DNA of 64,000 nucleotides, taken from assembly GCA_944989445.1 (NCBI GenBank), contig CALYLW010001008.1, positions 92,001-156,000 on the forward strand. Reading direction: 5' to 3'. This document shows, piece after piece, positions 25,586 to 38,800 of this stretch. Within the stretch, counting starts at the first letter, position 1; every line of letters begins with the position of its first letter. The translations under genes were made by a program, and so were the position numbers. The DNA comes from Ampullaceana balthica. Lineage: Eukaryota; Mollusca; Gastropoda; Lymnaeidae. Below the pieces are notes generated by a model that was not told where the DNA came from, made no database searches, and saw only the letters and a program-made list of their open reading frames with translations.

Positions 25586-26585
25586 ATTGACGGTTAGTTA
25601 ACGGGTAAGTTTTGTATTTTTAATAATTTTCCAAAATGGGCTTTATCAATTTTTTTAAAAATTTGTCTAATAGATACAACTAAAACAAATAACAAATGGA
25701 GCCTTAAAATATAACATAAAATAATAAAAATATATATTTGATTTCGTCACAAATCTACACAATTTATAATTCAATCTTTGTATGGTGTCCTACCCCAACC
25801 AATGTTTTCTGATAGGCCGCTGTTATATTGATTGATGTTTTATGCGGCTCATCAGATTATTTTCATAAACTCCCCCCCCCCAGACATTACATAGAATGGT
25901 GACTTCCACCTTCTGTGAAAGGTCTGGGGGAGATTGCTACGACGTCTGCACTTAAATCTTTATTTATTGTGACATTTGTGTGGATTTTATCATTGGGTTA
26001 CGAGGCTAATGGTGTTGGGTAAAAATTGGCCAAGTCGAAATGACATCATGTGTGGATGTATTTCTAACTGTCTTGAAAGATCCAATATTCATGCAATAAG
26101 TCTTCAAGTGCAGTACAGATTAAAACTATTGCTACAGTTCATTTACATTTACACACTTTTTTTTTAATGTAATATTTAGTCTACATGCTCAAAAGTATAC
26201 AAAAACAACATTGCTACAGTTCAATTTTCCTGTACAAAAATAAAATCATAAATTTCATTAGGTTTTTTAATTATTATTATTACTACTATTTTTAAAATTA
26301 TTTATTAATTTTTTTATTTTATTATATTTTTGGGCCGATAAAAATACATTGCTACAACTCACTTCTAATCACCGTCTAAGTTCAAGAAGATATTTATCAT
26401 GTGAAGTTCACTAGTAAACATTAAAAACTCAAACCATAATTTCAGCTAGTTGACACATTTGGAACACATTTTAATACAAAGTATTTTTAAAAAATACGAA
26501 CTATTAAGCCATTTCCAATATTCACACACAGATATTCGCGCTGAGCTGAAATCCTAATTCTGAGATCGCTTTAACCGTTTGGGCC
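25586..26585. other. Upstream region of the transporter gene
   Basis: AT-rich sequence before the start codon. A pyrimidine-poor AG (TTCACACACAG, ending at 26531) could be the acceptor of a 5' UTR exon, but this is not decidable from sequence. No TATA box or initiator can be assigned with confidence. Confidence 0.35.
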
Positions 26586-26853
26586 ATGTCAGACGACAGC
26601 AGGAACCTCCCAGACGACCTCAAGAAGGAGCTCGAGAAGCTGCACTCCCACTTCCAGAGCGTCCACGAGGCGGACAAAATCTTCCTGAAGGAGGAGAAGA
26701 GTGACATCAGGTTCCGGAAGGACGGCTTCTGGTCGTGGGTGGCCTGCTGGTGTGCCGTCATGAATCAGCTGCTCATCTTCGGCACGCTGAACGTCTACTC
26801 ATTGTTCCTGGTCAAGTTCCAGAAGGAGTTCCACTGCTCTACGGCCGAGGCTG
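26586..26853 (+). CDS. MCT-like gene, exon 1 (residues 1-90)
   Basis: Starts at ATG in GGGCCATGTCAG. Encodes a charged, probably helical cytosolic N-tail (SDDSRNLPDDLKKELEKLHS) and then the DGFWSW motif and first membrane segment. Ends GAGGCTG before donor GTGAGT, phase 1. Codon use is clearly GC-richer than the surrounding AT-rich DNA, as in the other exons. The last 21 bases plus the donor are copied at 27516-27542 inside intron 1. Confidence 0.93.
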
Positions 26854-29800
26854 GTGAGTACATACATGTGTGATAGGATGTAAAAGAGCATTGCTCGCTA
26901 GTGAGTTCATGTCTGATAGATTGTAAAAGAAGACTGCTCGCTGGTTAGATCATGTCTGATAGAACGTAAAGAGTATTGCTCGCTGGTGAGATCAAGAGCA
27001 TTGCTCGATGTTGAGATCATGTCTGATAGGATGTAAAAGAGCATTGATCACTGGTGAGATCATGTCTGATAGGATGCAAAAGAGCATTGCTCGCTGGTGA
27101 CTTCATGTCTGATAGGATGTAAAAGAGCATTGATCGCTATTGACTTCATGTCTGATAGAATGAAAAAGAGCATTGATCGCTATTGAGTTTATGTCTGATA
27201 GAATATAAAAAAGCATTGATCGCTATTGAGTTTATGTCTGATAGAATATAAAAGAGCATTGATCGCTGTTGAGTTCATGTCTGATAGAATATAAAAGGGC
27301 ATTGCTCGCTATTGACTTCATGTCTGATAGAATGAAAAAGAGCATTGATCGCTATTGAGTTTATGTCTGATAGAATATAAAAGAGCATTGATCGCTATTG
27401 AGTTTATGTCTGATAGAATATAAAAGAGCATTGATCGCTATTGAGTTCATGTCTGATAGAATATAAAAGGGCATTGCTCGCTATTGACTTCATGTCTGAT
27501 AGAATGTAAAAGAGCACTGCTCTACGGCCAAGGTTGGTGAGTTCATAACGAATAAAGTGTTCACTTGCAGGTTGTGAAACACCAGGTGACCCATATAAAA
27601 AAATGAAACGTGTATCCATAATGATTTTTTGCTCAATATAGATATTGGATAAGATATGGTTAAAAATAATTCCCCAAGGGCAATAAAATGTTATTTTACT
27701 TTTAATAAAGTTAATATCTATATAATTACCAGCCAAAGGTAGCCCCGTCCTTCAACCCCAAAAAAATCCGTATTCTGCCTTTCGGAATAAAAACCACACT
27801 ATTAATTTTACAGAACTTTCTGGTAAATATGTTTGTCGAATATTGGTACAGTAATAGTCAGCTTAATATCACTTAATTCGCATCTTGAGGAAAACTCGTT
27901 TACCTTTATATTATATCCGACCAGAGGCGTCACTAGGGTTGGTGTTACCCAGTACGGTACCTCGAGGTGTCACACCTCCTCACGACTTACCCCCGAGTCG
28001 GCCTGTGCCAAATGACGGGAACATACAATATTTGACACCTTGTTGTCCCCCCTTGTGAAGGTATCACTCGGTGCGGTCCGCACTCCCCTAGTGCCGCTTC
28101 CGTATCAAGCAAATAATTAATTAGATGAGACAAAAAGTGACATGTTAAGTGTTTCATTTGCTCAAATACTACCGTTAACCTTATTTTCTAATTATAATAA
28201 TATAATCAACTTGGTTAGGTTTCATGACAATGAAACTTTTGTTGTTTAAATGTCATCAGATTTGCTGGGTTAAATGATAGTCTGTGTTGTCATTGAAATA
28301 TCATCAGATTTGCTAGGTCGAATGACAGTTTGTCTTTGTTGTCATTGAAATTTCATCATATTTTCTGGGTCAAATGATAGTCTGTGTTGTCATTGAAATA
28401 TCATCAGATTTGCTAGGTCAACTGACAGTTTGTCTGTGTTGTCATTGAAATTTCATCATATTTTCTGGGTTAAATGATAGTCTGTGTTGTCATTGAAATA
28501 TCATCAGATTTGCTAGGTCAACTGACAGTTTGTCTGTGTTGTCATTGAAATTTCATCATATTTTCTGGGTTAAATGATAGTCTGTGTTGTCATTGAAATA
28601 TCAGATTTGCTAGGTCAACTGACAGTTTGTCTGTGTTGTCATTGAAATTTCATCATATTTTCTGGGTTAAATGATAGTCTGTGTTGTCATTGAAATATCA
28701 TCAGATTGGCTGGGTCAAATGACAGTTTTTCTGTGTTGTCTTGTGAAATTTCATCAGCTTGGTTAGGTTCCATGACGATGGGACTGATGAAGCTGTTTGG
28801 CCCACTCAGCAGCTCACTGGCCCTGCACCTGGAGAACAGAGTGATCATGATATTGGGGGCCTTCATGTGCACTTTGTCCATATTCGCCTCCTCTTTCGCG
28901 CCGACGTTTATGTAAGTTCAAAGGCGTTTTAATATATTTCAGTTGAAACATTTTAATTATGTTATCTTCATTTATTACTGTTTTGATATTCATTGAGGTG
29001 TTGCTGGGGGTTAAGGTGTTGTGGATGTTATGGTGTTCCAGAAGTAAATGTGGGTTTGAATAAATGTGGGTGGAGTAAATATGGGTTTGAGTAAATGTGG
29101 GTGTGAGTAAATGTGGATGTGAGTAAATGTGGATGTGAGTAAATGTGGGTGTGAGTAAATGTGGGTTTGAGTAAATGTGGGTGTGAGTAAATGTGGGTGT
29201 GAGTAAATGTGGGTGTGAGTAAATGTGGGTGTGAGTAAATGTGGATGTGAGTAAATGTGGGTTTGAGTAAATGTGGGTTTGAGTAAATGTGGGTTTGAGT
29301 AAATGTGGGTGTGAGTAAATGTGGGTGTGAGTAAATGTGGGTGTGAGTAAATGGGGGTTTGAGTAAATGTGGGTGTGAGTAAATGTGGGTGTGAGTAAAT
29401 GTGGGTTAGTAAATGTGGGTGTGAGTAAATGTGGGTGTGAGTAAATGTGGGTGTGAGTAAATGTGGGTGTGAGTAAATGTGGGTGTGAGTAAATGTGGGT
29501 TAGTAAATGTGGGTGTGAGTAAATGTGGGTGTGAGTAAATATGGGTTTGAGTAAATGTGGGTGTGAGTAAATGTGGGTGTGAGTAAATGTGGGTGTGAGT
29601 AAATGTGGGTGTGAGTAAATGTGGGTGTGAGTAAATGTGGGTTTGAGTAAATGTGGGTTTGAGTAAATGTGGGTTTGAGTAAATGTGGGTGTGAGTAAAT
29701 TTGGGTGTGAGTAAATGTGGGTGTGAGTAAATGTGGGTTTGAGTAAATGTGGGTGTGAGTAAATGTGGGTTTGAGTAAATGTGGGTGTGAGTAAATGTGG

Positions 29801-32800
29801 GTGTGAGTAAATGTGGATGTGAGTAAATGTGGGTGTGAGTAAATGTGGGTGTGAGTAAATGTGGGTGTGAGTAAATGTGGGTGTGAGTAAATGTGGGTGT
29901 GAGTAAATGTGGGTGTGAGTAAATGTGGGTGTGAGTAAATGTGGGTGTGAGTAAATGTTGGTGTGAGTAAATGTGGGTGTGAGTAAATGTGGGTGTGAGT
30001 AAATGTGGGTGTGAGTAAATGTGGGTGTGAGTAAATGTGGGTGTGAGTAAATGTGGGTGTGAGTAAATGTGGGTGTGAGTAAATGTGGGTTTGAGTAAAT
30101 GTGGGTTTGAGTAAATGTGGGTGTGAGTAAATGTGGGTGTGAGTAAATGTGGGTGTGAGTAAATGTGGGTTTGAGTAAATGTGGGTTTGAGTAAATGTGG
30201 ATGTGAGTAAATGTGGGTGTGAGTAAATGTGGGTGTGAGTAAATGTGGGTTTTAGTAAATGTGGGTTTTAGTAAATGTGGGTGTGAGTAAATGTGGGTGT
30301 GAGTAAATGTGGGTTTTAGTAAATGTGGGTTTTAGTAAATGTGGATTTGAGTTTGACACTTTGGGTTTTTTACTTCTCCGGGTCGCACAAACCGTGTTGG
30401 CCCCACAAACCCTGTTGGCCCCACAAACCCTGTTGGCCCCACAAAACCTGTTGGCCCCACAAACCCTGTTGGCTCCACAGTCAATATTGCTAAAAATACT
30501 TTTTTTAAAAAAGTTCTTATTTATAAAATAATTAGTCATTGTTGTCAACAGTTGGCTCCAAATGGAATTAACCAAATTCAAAATTTTACCTAACTGCAGA
30601 ATCTTTTTCCCGTTGTGGTTTTAACTGTAACTTTAGATACTTCCTCCGTTATTCTATATCCTGTGTCCTTTTTTTTTCCCTTTCATTTAATTTTACATGA
30701 ATATTTTAAATTACTTTATGATATAATATGTTTTAAGAATTTAAATATATGTAAGTACCTATTTTATGTTATTTTATGTTATTGTACTGATGAAGGCATT
30801 AGCCGAAACGTCTATTGTCGTTTTAGTTTAAAATAAAGCTCAAATTTATTGTTTTAATTGCACAATTTGTTTGTGTATTTTGTGTTTTGTCAACAGTGAG
30901 GTGTTTTCGTTACTGCTGTTATTTGAAACTTTGACTTTGTTGTTATAGTTTAGCTTAAGCACCAATGTTTCCTTTAAGCTGTGCGGCTGCGCAGCAGCGC
31001 AGATGTCTGACCGGCGCCGCGCAGCTGTTTAGAATGTTTACCGCGAAGCAAATTTTTTAAAATTATTGCTTAAAAATTGGAATGCTGTGCAACGTTGCAC
31101 TCGAGTTTTTTCACTTTGCACACGGACCAACGAACCTCAGAGGGAACATTGCTTAGCACATTAATATACAACATGATTGCTATCATTGCATCTTTTTATA
31201 AATTTGGGCCTACAAGTTCAATACCCGGCTACACGAATATACACGCGTTGTTGACTCAGCGGCATCTTTGAAAGGGGTGCAGAGTGCAGAGAGGACGATT
31301 CGCCCCCGGTGGCACTAGCCCTAGATACGCCCTTGTGTTAACTGAAACTATTACTTGCCCTACAGAACAGAGGCGGAATGGGAGGCGTGGGGTAAGGAGC
31401 TAATGAGATGGGGTATCACGTAACATTAATGGTGGCTCTGTAGGGAAACGAATATAATGGTAGGTAGCCTCCATCATCTCTATTGCAGTGATGACCCTAA
31501 TAACTATGGACTTCAATGTTTCAGAAATTATTGACTTTTCTATAAGTGAATTTTTTTTTAAAAGTTAAAACGTAGTTTATAATGTCCTTGTTGACATATT
31601 TTACTTGCAGTTTTTCATTCGTTTCTTTTTGTCTATAACAAAGTGCATATGAACAAGACAAAAAGAGACCAGGTGATTATCCAGAATTAACTATAATGGT
31701 AATGTACTTTATCTAGAGCAGGGGTCTCCAAACTACGGCCCGTGGGCCACATGCGGCCCGCGAGGCCCTCTCATCTGGCGCCTGGAGTCCTTTTAATCTA
31801 AAAAAAATAATAAACACTATTTTTACCTGTTGTTTAATACAAAACTGTGTGTAGTCGACACCCAAACTGCTGTTTGACAGTTAATGCGGCAGAAAAGTTT
31901 GGAGACCCCTGATCTAGAGCAAAGCCTAAAACGCCCCCAAATGGGGTTAGAGATCTTCCCAACCTTTTGCAATAATGATACTGTATTTTGGAAGTGGTTT
32001 TGGTTTTTAAATTTGAAAAGTGAAATTAATTAGCCCAGTTCGTTTATCTTTATATCCCATTGGGTAAGAATATTTTACAGAGTGGATAGCCTAGATCTAA
32101 CCTTCAAAAAAATGTGGGTCTGGGCAACGAAAACTATTAAAGATTCCTGACTTATATGAAACCCAAATATGTCATTTATAGACACGGGCTGATCCTAAAA
32201 TATAACACCAGTCAAAAAGCATCCTAATATATTATTTAAACTATGTCAAATTCTAGTTCCAAATGTAAAGAGTGTAGAGCAGGGGTTCCTAACCAGTGGT
32301 GCATGCACCCCCCAAGGGGTACATGGGCAGGTTCCAGAGGTTGCATGAACGATTCAGAGGGGGGGGGAGAAAAAGAGGAAGAAAAAAAGATGAATGAAAA
32401 AAAAGAAAGAAAAACTCATAATCTGAAAATGCTGAAAATGTAAACCATAAACAAGGCATGTCGCTTCAAAGGGCGTCCATATACAACCTTTTTGATAGAT
32501 AATTCGATACTCGTCAGGATTTTCAGCACTTGTAAAGAAAGAAGTTCCAGATATTGTCACTACACACTGTATCCTTCATCGTCAGGCCCTGGCATGCAAA
32601 ACTCTACCTCCAACCTTGAAGTCAGTTCTTTCTACTGCAGTCCAAGTTGTAAATTTTATCCGCTCACGTGCCTTGAACCATTGTCTCTTCAAGTTCTTCT
32701 GTCAGGAGGTGGGCTCTGAGCATGAAGTTCTGCTCTACCACACTGGGGTGCGCTGGTTGTCCAGGGGACGGATACTTTCACGGTTAGTAGAACTGAGAGT

Positions 32801-35800
32801 GGAGCTTGCCATTTTCTTGCGAGAAAAACAGAGTGACCTTGCTGACAAGTTTGACTGTCCAAATTTCATTTATTACTTGGCATACCTGGCTGACATCTTC
32901 TCCATCTTGAATGATTTGAACACATCTCTCCAAGGACCTGCTATGACTGCAATGGATGCCCATGAGAGATTGCAAGCCTTCCTTAACAAACTGCCACTAT
33001 TCCAACGACGACTAGAAAAGTCCAACTTGGCCAACTTTCCACTCTTTGATGAAGTTGTAATATCTGCTGCAGAAGGAAGCACTGAGGGATCAATGCCTGA
33101 CAACATCAAATGGGAAATTTCAGAGCACCTTTCAACATTGCAAAGGTCCTTTGATGGGTATTTCTGTCAAGAAATTGCTAGGAAAGACCTTGGATTCGCA
33201 ATCCTTTTCTCTGTGACTTGGACAACATTGATGACAGTGACCTTGCTAAAGATGGCCTGATTGATTTGAGATACAGAGAAGTACTGAGTAGTGCCTTCAG
33301 TTGCAATACATCGATTGAATTTTGGTGCCCACCCACAACTAGCCAAAAGGGCGCAACATTTGCCACAACATATCTCTGTGAAGCAGGATTCTCCACACTT
33401 TTGACGATTAAACCCAAGGCAAGGAATAAGCTGAATGCAGAGGATGACATGAGAGTTGCTTTTTCCAAAACAGTCCCCAGATTTAAATCAATGATTGATC
33501 ATAAGAAGCAGCAGATCTCTCACTAAATTCCCTGTTGCCTATTGTTGTATTCCTAAAATAAACATAGTTTATTACGCATTTTCTGCAAGTTTTACATGTG
33601 CATGAACGTTTTTGGGCATCTGAAGGGGTGCATGGACCCGAAAAGGTTAGGAACCACTGGTCTAGAGTCTTTTCAGTACAGTAACTTGGTTCTTTTTTTC
33701 TGAAGATCTAACTGTTCTAAATGGACGATACATGATTGAAATTATTGGGATTTATTCAAACAACATCAGTCACTTGCTAAGACGAAAAATGCATGTCTTT
33801 GCATTTCCCCATTTCTGTGTTATGTCAAATCAACATGAAACGCTTTTGTGGATCATTGGGTCACTGAACCCCTCTCTCTGTCTCCCTCCCATCTCTCTGT
33901 CGCTCTCTCTTCCCAATCTTTCTATCCTTCTCTCACGCCCACTCTCTCTCTCTCTCTCTGTCTCCCTCCCTTCTCTCTCTGTCGCTCTCCCTTCCCAGTC
34001 TTTGTCTCCTTCTCTACACGCCCACTCTCTCTCTCTCTTTCTCTCTCTCTCTGTCTCCCTCCCATCTCTCTCTGTCGCTCTCTCTTCCCAATCTTTCTCT
34101 CCTTCTCTCACGCCCGCTCTCTCTCTCTCTCTCCCTCCCTTCTCTCTCTGTCGCTCTCCCTTCCCAGTCTTTGTCTCCTTTTCTACACGCCCCCTCTCTC
34201 TCTCTCTCTCTCCCTCCCATCACTCTCTGTCACTCTCCCTCTCCAGTCTTTGTCTCCTTCTCTACACGCCCACTCTCCCTGTCTCTCTCCTCCCTCTCTC
34301 TCCTTCCCCACCCCCCTCTCTCTCTCTCTCTTTCGCATGCAGTGTTATTAACCGTATGGCAGGTACACACCGGGGTGACGTAATGTCTACGCTGCCACGC
34401 GTTACTTCGTGGTCAATCCCCATTCCCCCATGTTCGTGTGTTTTAGAAAGAATGGAAAAACGACCTTTGACCTCGTCTAGAATTTAGTTCAAACAGCGTA
34501 ATGTAACGGGGTCACCAGGTTCGGCATGTTTCTGTGCATTCTTTTAACTTGATGTAAGGAGACCATAGGGTAGGCAGCGACGATAACTGTAATAAACTAT
34601 GCACTAGATACATATAAATTCTAATTCATGTGTGTGAATATCGAATAACTTACTTGCCGTATTTATTCGTGTATAACGCGCTAAATTTTATACAGAAAAC
34701 GACTACCAAAAGGGTAGATGCGCGACACACGCGAGTTCTTACACAGGCTCCATATATATTTCAAATTTGAAGATGAAATTTTGGTCTGCCATGTTTGTTT
34801 ACATCCGAGACGAAGCCCTCTTGAAAGCGGAGAACTGATTGGTCCGTTTTATTGTAAAAAAAGCCAAATGGTATGTTGTCAATAAATATTTTGTCACACA
34901 ATTTTCAACATTTGTCACTGAAAATCATGGGTCTCTGCTGGGAGAAAGTGAAACAAAAAAGTATACCAATTTTCAACCATTATACACGAGTGCGCGCTAT
35001 ACACGAATAAATACGGTATCCCCATTTCCAGCTAGATGTTTAGAATTACTTTTCCATTGATGGTTGCAATTTAAAGTAATTGGTGTGTTTTTTAGATCGT
35101 AACTTCCTGTTTCTTAATAAATTTTTGGCTGCGGCTATTCGGAGCCGGGTCCGTATAGCCTGTGATCGCTATTCGGACCCGGGCGGGTTCTTTTAGATTA
35201 AAAAAGTGTATTCGGACCCAATGCAGGTCACAGTGTAGAAGAAGTATGGCTGGAAATTAAAATTATGTTAATTTCATTGTTTTTGGCCTGTTTTAAAAGT
35301 AATTTTACGCACAATGAGTAACAATCTCTAACCCTAAAACCTATCACTAAACCTAACCCATACCCTAAAACCTATCACTAAACCTAACCCACACCCTAAA
35401 ACCTATCACTAAACCTAACCCACACCCTAAAACCTATCACTAAACCTAACCTACACCCTAAAACCTATCACTAAACCTAACCCACATCCTGAAACCTATA
35501 ACTAAACCTAACCCACACCGTAAAACCTATCAGCCTATCACTATCAGTAGGATGTATAACCTATCACTAAACCTACCCCTAAACCTAAAATGTGATTCTG
35601 TCAGGGACAAACCATGAAAAAATAATATTAACTATCAATTCATGTAAAAAAAATAATTTTTTTTTAAAAAGGCTCCTCAACTGAAAATCGGAACCCGAAC
35701 CTCCTAATGAGGATCGAGTGCGCTATCGATGCGACCAGCGATGGGATTTTGATGATTTTTAAAGTTACAGAGAAAACTCTTTAATAATATCGCTTAAACT

Positions 35801-38800
35801 ACGCCTAGCGGGTCCGAATAGCAATCGCAGGCTATACGGACCCGGGTCCGAATAGCCACTTCGTAAATTAAAACCCGTTTCTTAGATGGAATCAAATTAG
35901 TTGTACGTTAATTGTAGGTAAACAAATAGTTAATTAAAATTACTTTATCAGTCACACGAATTTGGTATCGTTTTGATTTTAGTTCCTGGTTCTAAAGCAC
36001 TGAACACTGCGTTCCTTCGGGTCAACAAATTTTAAACAGGTTGAATTATAATATATATATTGCATACATAAAATAAACAAAACTATAGAGACACCATGTC
36101 TAGCCCAATTAGTAGCTCACTATTCTAATAGTGTTTACAAAATGTCACAAAGAAATAAGAAATTAATTCAACTTTTCCACACAAAAATCTCTGTTGTGTA
36201 TTTAGTACCTAGTACCTACAGTATTAAACCCAGCTCATTAATTTCTTGTACTTGTACTCTTAACTAATTTCAATTTTTTTTAATAGTTCCATTAGGCTAA
36301 TAATTTATATAAACTTGTTATAAATGTCTTCATTTTAGAGGCTTCTGTTGCTCCGTTGAGTTTTTGGCTTCAATTGGGAAATAAAACTATGACATTTCGA
36401 AACCTTTAGCAGGCCACATGTGGGGCACCCCAGGTCACTTTTTGAGAACGAATATTTGTAAACTGCAGACATGCACTATATCCAACTTACACTTAAGATA
36501 CTGTACATCGTAACCATAACTGTCGGTCAGAACCTATGACCTGCAAGAACACAATACAGAAGCGGCTCGTTCCCGCTCAGGACAATCGGTAACTGGTACA
36601 ATGTTCCTTATGGAACAGTTCGGGCGACAGCACTTGGCACGTCTATTTTCTTATGTCCTCCTAATTCCAATTGTTGATATCCTCGATGAGTAGCCCTTGC
36701 GACTTGCGACCATTAAAGTATCCTCTTCACAAAAACATCGCAAAACACATGGGAACCTTAATGTTCAAAATATTGATCTTGGGCCCTCTTGGGTCCTGGA
36801 TGCCCAGGTGGCCGCTTCAGAAGCGACCACTCCAGGGGGGGGGGTTTCCCAGCTGTTACGTCTCTTTCTGGGGGAGGGGGCCAGATAGCTGGGAGGGTCT
36901 TCCAGGAACACCCATGAAGAGCATTAGGCTCAGGGCTTCTGATTTTCCCTCAGAATGTAGAAGAATAAGAACATGTGAAAGACATTATAGTCTAAGAGGG
37001 CCCTGGCCTGAAGAAGGATTTTTTATTACACATTCTCACGCGCACATCATTTTAACACAATGTTTCTGGTGATCAACTATAAAACATACACAAAACTACT
37101 ATTCTGGCATTCTAGAACCAATGCCAGACTCGCGTACAAGCTGCAGCAGTTGAATGCATTTCCCGTCCCATTACTGTCAGATACATCAATAAGACTGAGT
37201 TTTTCTCAGGTGGTGTTGCTAATTTTAGTGTCAACTGAAGGTAGGATGACAATTCTGTCTACGAGAATTTTCGGCAGTTCGCTTAAAAAACTCCTCCCCT
37301 ATATAGGAAGGAAAAACGTGCCGCCTGGGCCGGACCGTCCTAAGCAGTCAGCACCCTCTGTCTACGCCACTGATAACACTGATTATTTAATGTCAAAGCA
37401 CCTTATCTCTTTTATACGATTCGTGTAAAAGAAGCTACTTTTCTGCCGGTAAATTCTGTCAAAAGGCCACCAAGATTGTAAACTCTCTTTGCTGTTTTTT
37501 TTTAAAATATATATATAGGACACTCTTTGGCACACTGTGCGTCCCATTTGCACTGGGGTCTGCTTTCACCATCACCCCATCAATGATGGTACCGGTGGAG
37601 TATTTTGAAGAGCATCAGTCGGTGGCCATGGGCTTTGTGGCCGCCGGTAGCAGTATGGGAACCCTCATATTGGCCCCCGTCATACAGGTATACCATCGTG
37701 TTGCAGAATGTGTTAAACGAATAATAATTAAACGATTTTACGTGTGTCTTTTGTGCCCTGTCTCTGTTGTGTTGCAAAGGTTCACAAGTGTGACATAACA
37801 TCTTTGTGGACAGACAAACAGGAAAGAAAGCAAGTTAATAAAAACGTGGTAATAAATAAAGGTAAAAAGGGATTTTTTAAAACGTATTAGTTCATTTACT
37901 TTAATTTAATATGACTAAAAACGTGGGGCATGCGCTTATGAGGTTTTACATATGCCATTCACTCATTCTCTCACTTATAGATCTTTCTTTTGCCTTCTAA
38001 ATTATAAATCTTTAATTTTTATACCAAACACCCGCCCAACATTTTTATTCATATTGCATTAAAATACTGGAACTTAGAGGTTATAAATTATTTTCTTCTT
38101 TTTAGTCCACTTATAAAAAAACATTGTTTTTTAAAATCTTTTTTTTCCTCTATTTATGTTAAATATATTCCCGATCTGTAAATGTTTATGCTTGTCTGTC
38201 GCGCGGTTCGTATTATATTGAACATAATCAATAATTTTAGTTATTTCTCATATATAAGTGATTTATAGTCAAAAACGTTGTTTTTACGGGTTGTTTAAAT
38301 CTGTATCACGATGGTAGACATAAAATTGCCAGTCCAATGCAAAAGTGTGTTGTTTTTTTATTATAAGAGATGAAGTTGGATAGATTCCCCAAACGGCCTA
38401 AGCTGCCCTAAATTTAGACCTCACCCCTGAGAAATGCAAAGAATCGGGGTTAAACAACTATTATCTCATGGGTGCCATGCATTCCTCTCGTCCGTAGATC
38501 ATGTTGGACTCATTAAACTGGAGGCTGACCTTCCGCATTCACTCGGCCACGATGGCGAGCCTCGTGCTCTTCAATTTCTTGATTAAACCCCGCAAGAGGC
38601 GCCGGCAGGACACGGGCATCAAGAAGCCGTTGCTGAGCTCACTCATAGAGGATCTCGCCCTTTGGAAGAACAGGGTGTTTCAGCTGTGGGCCGTGGCTAT
38701 GGCTATCGTGTACTTCGGCTATCAGATCCCCAACATTCTTCTTGTAAGCAACTAACTATTGGTAGTTCATGCTCTTAAAGACATTCATTTAAAAAAAAAC

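Noticed and set aside
33732..34487. 251-residue Ser/Leu/Pro-rich protein
   Set aside because: CT-rich minisatellite inside MCT intron 2; composition explains the open frame.
35325..35580. Interstitial telomere
   Set aside because: Units of ~30 bp only loosely resemble CCCTAA repeats and lie inside a TIR-bounded element.
37300..37372. Complete hAT element in intron 2
   Set aside because: Only one TIR-like end (CTACGCCACTG) visible; no partner end or target duplication.
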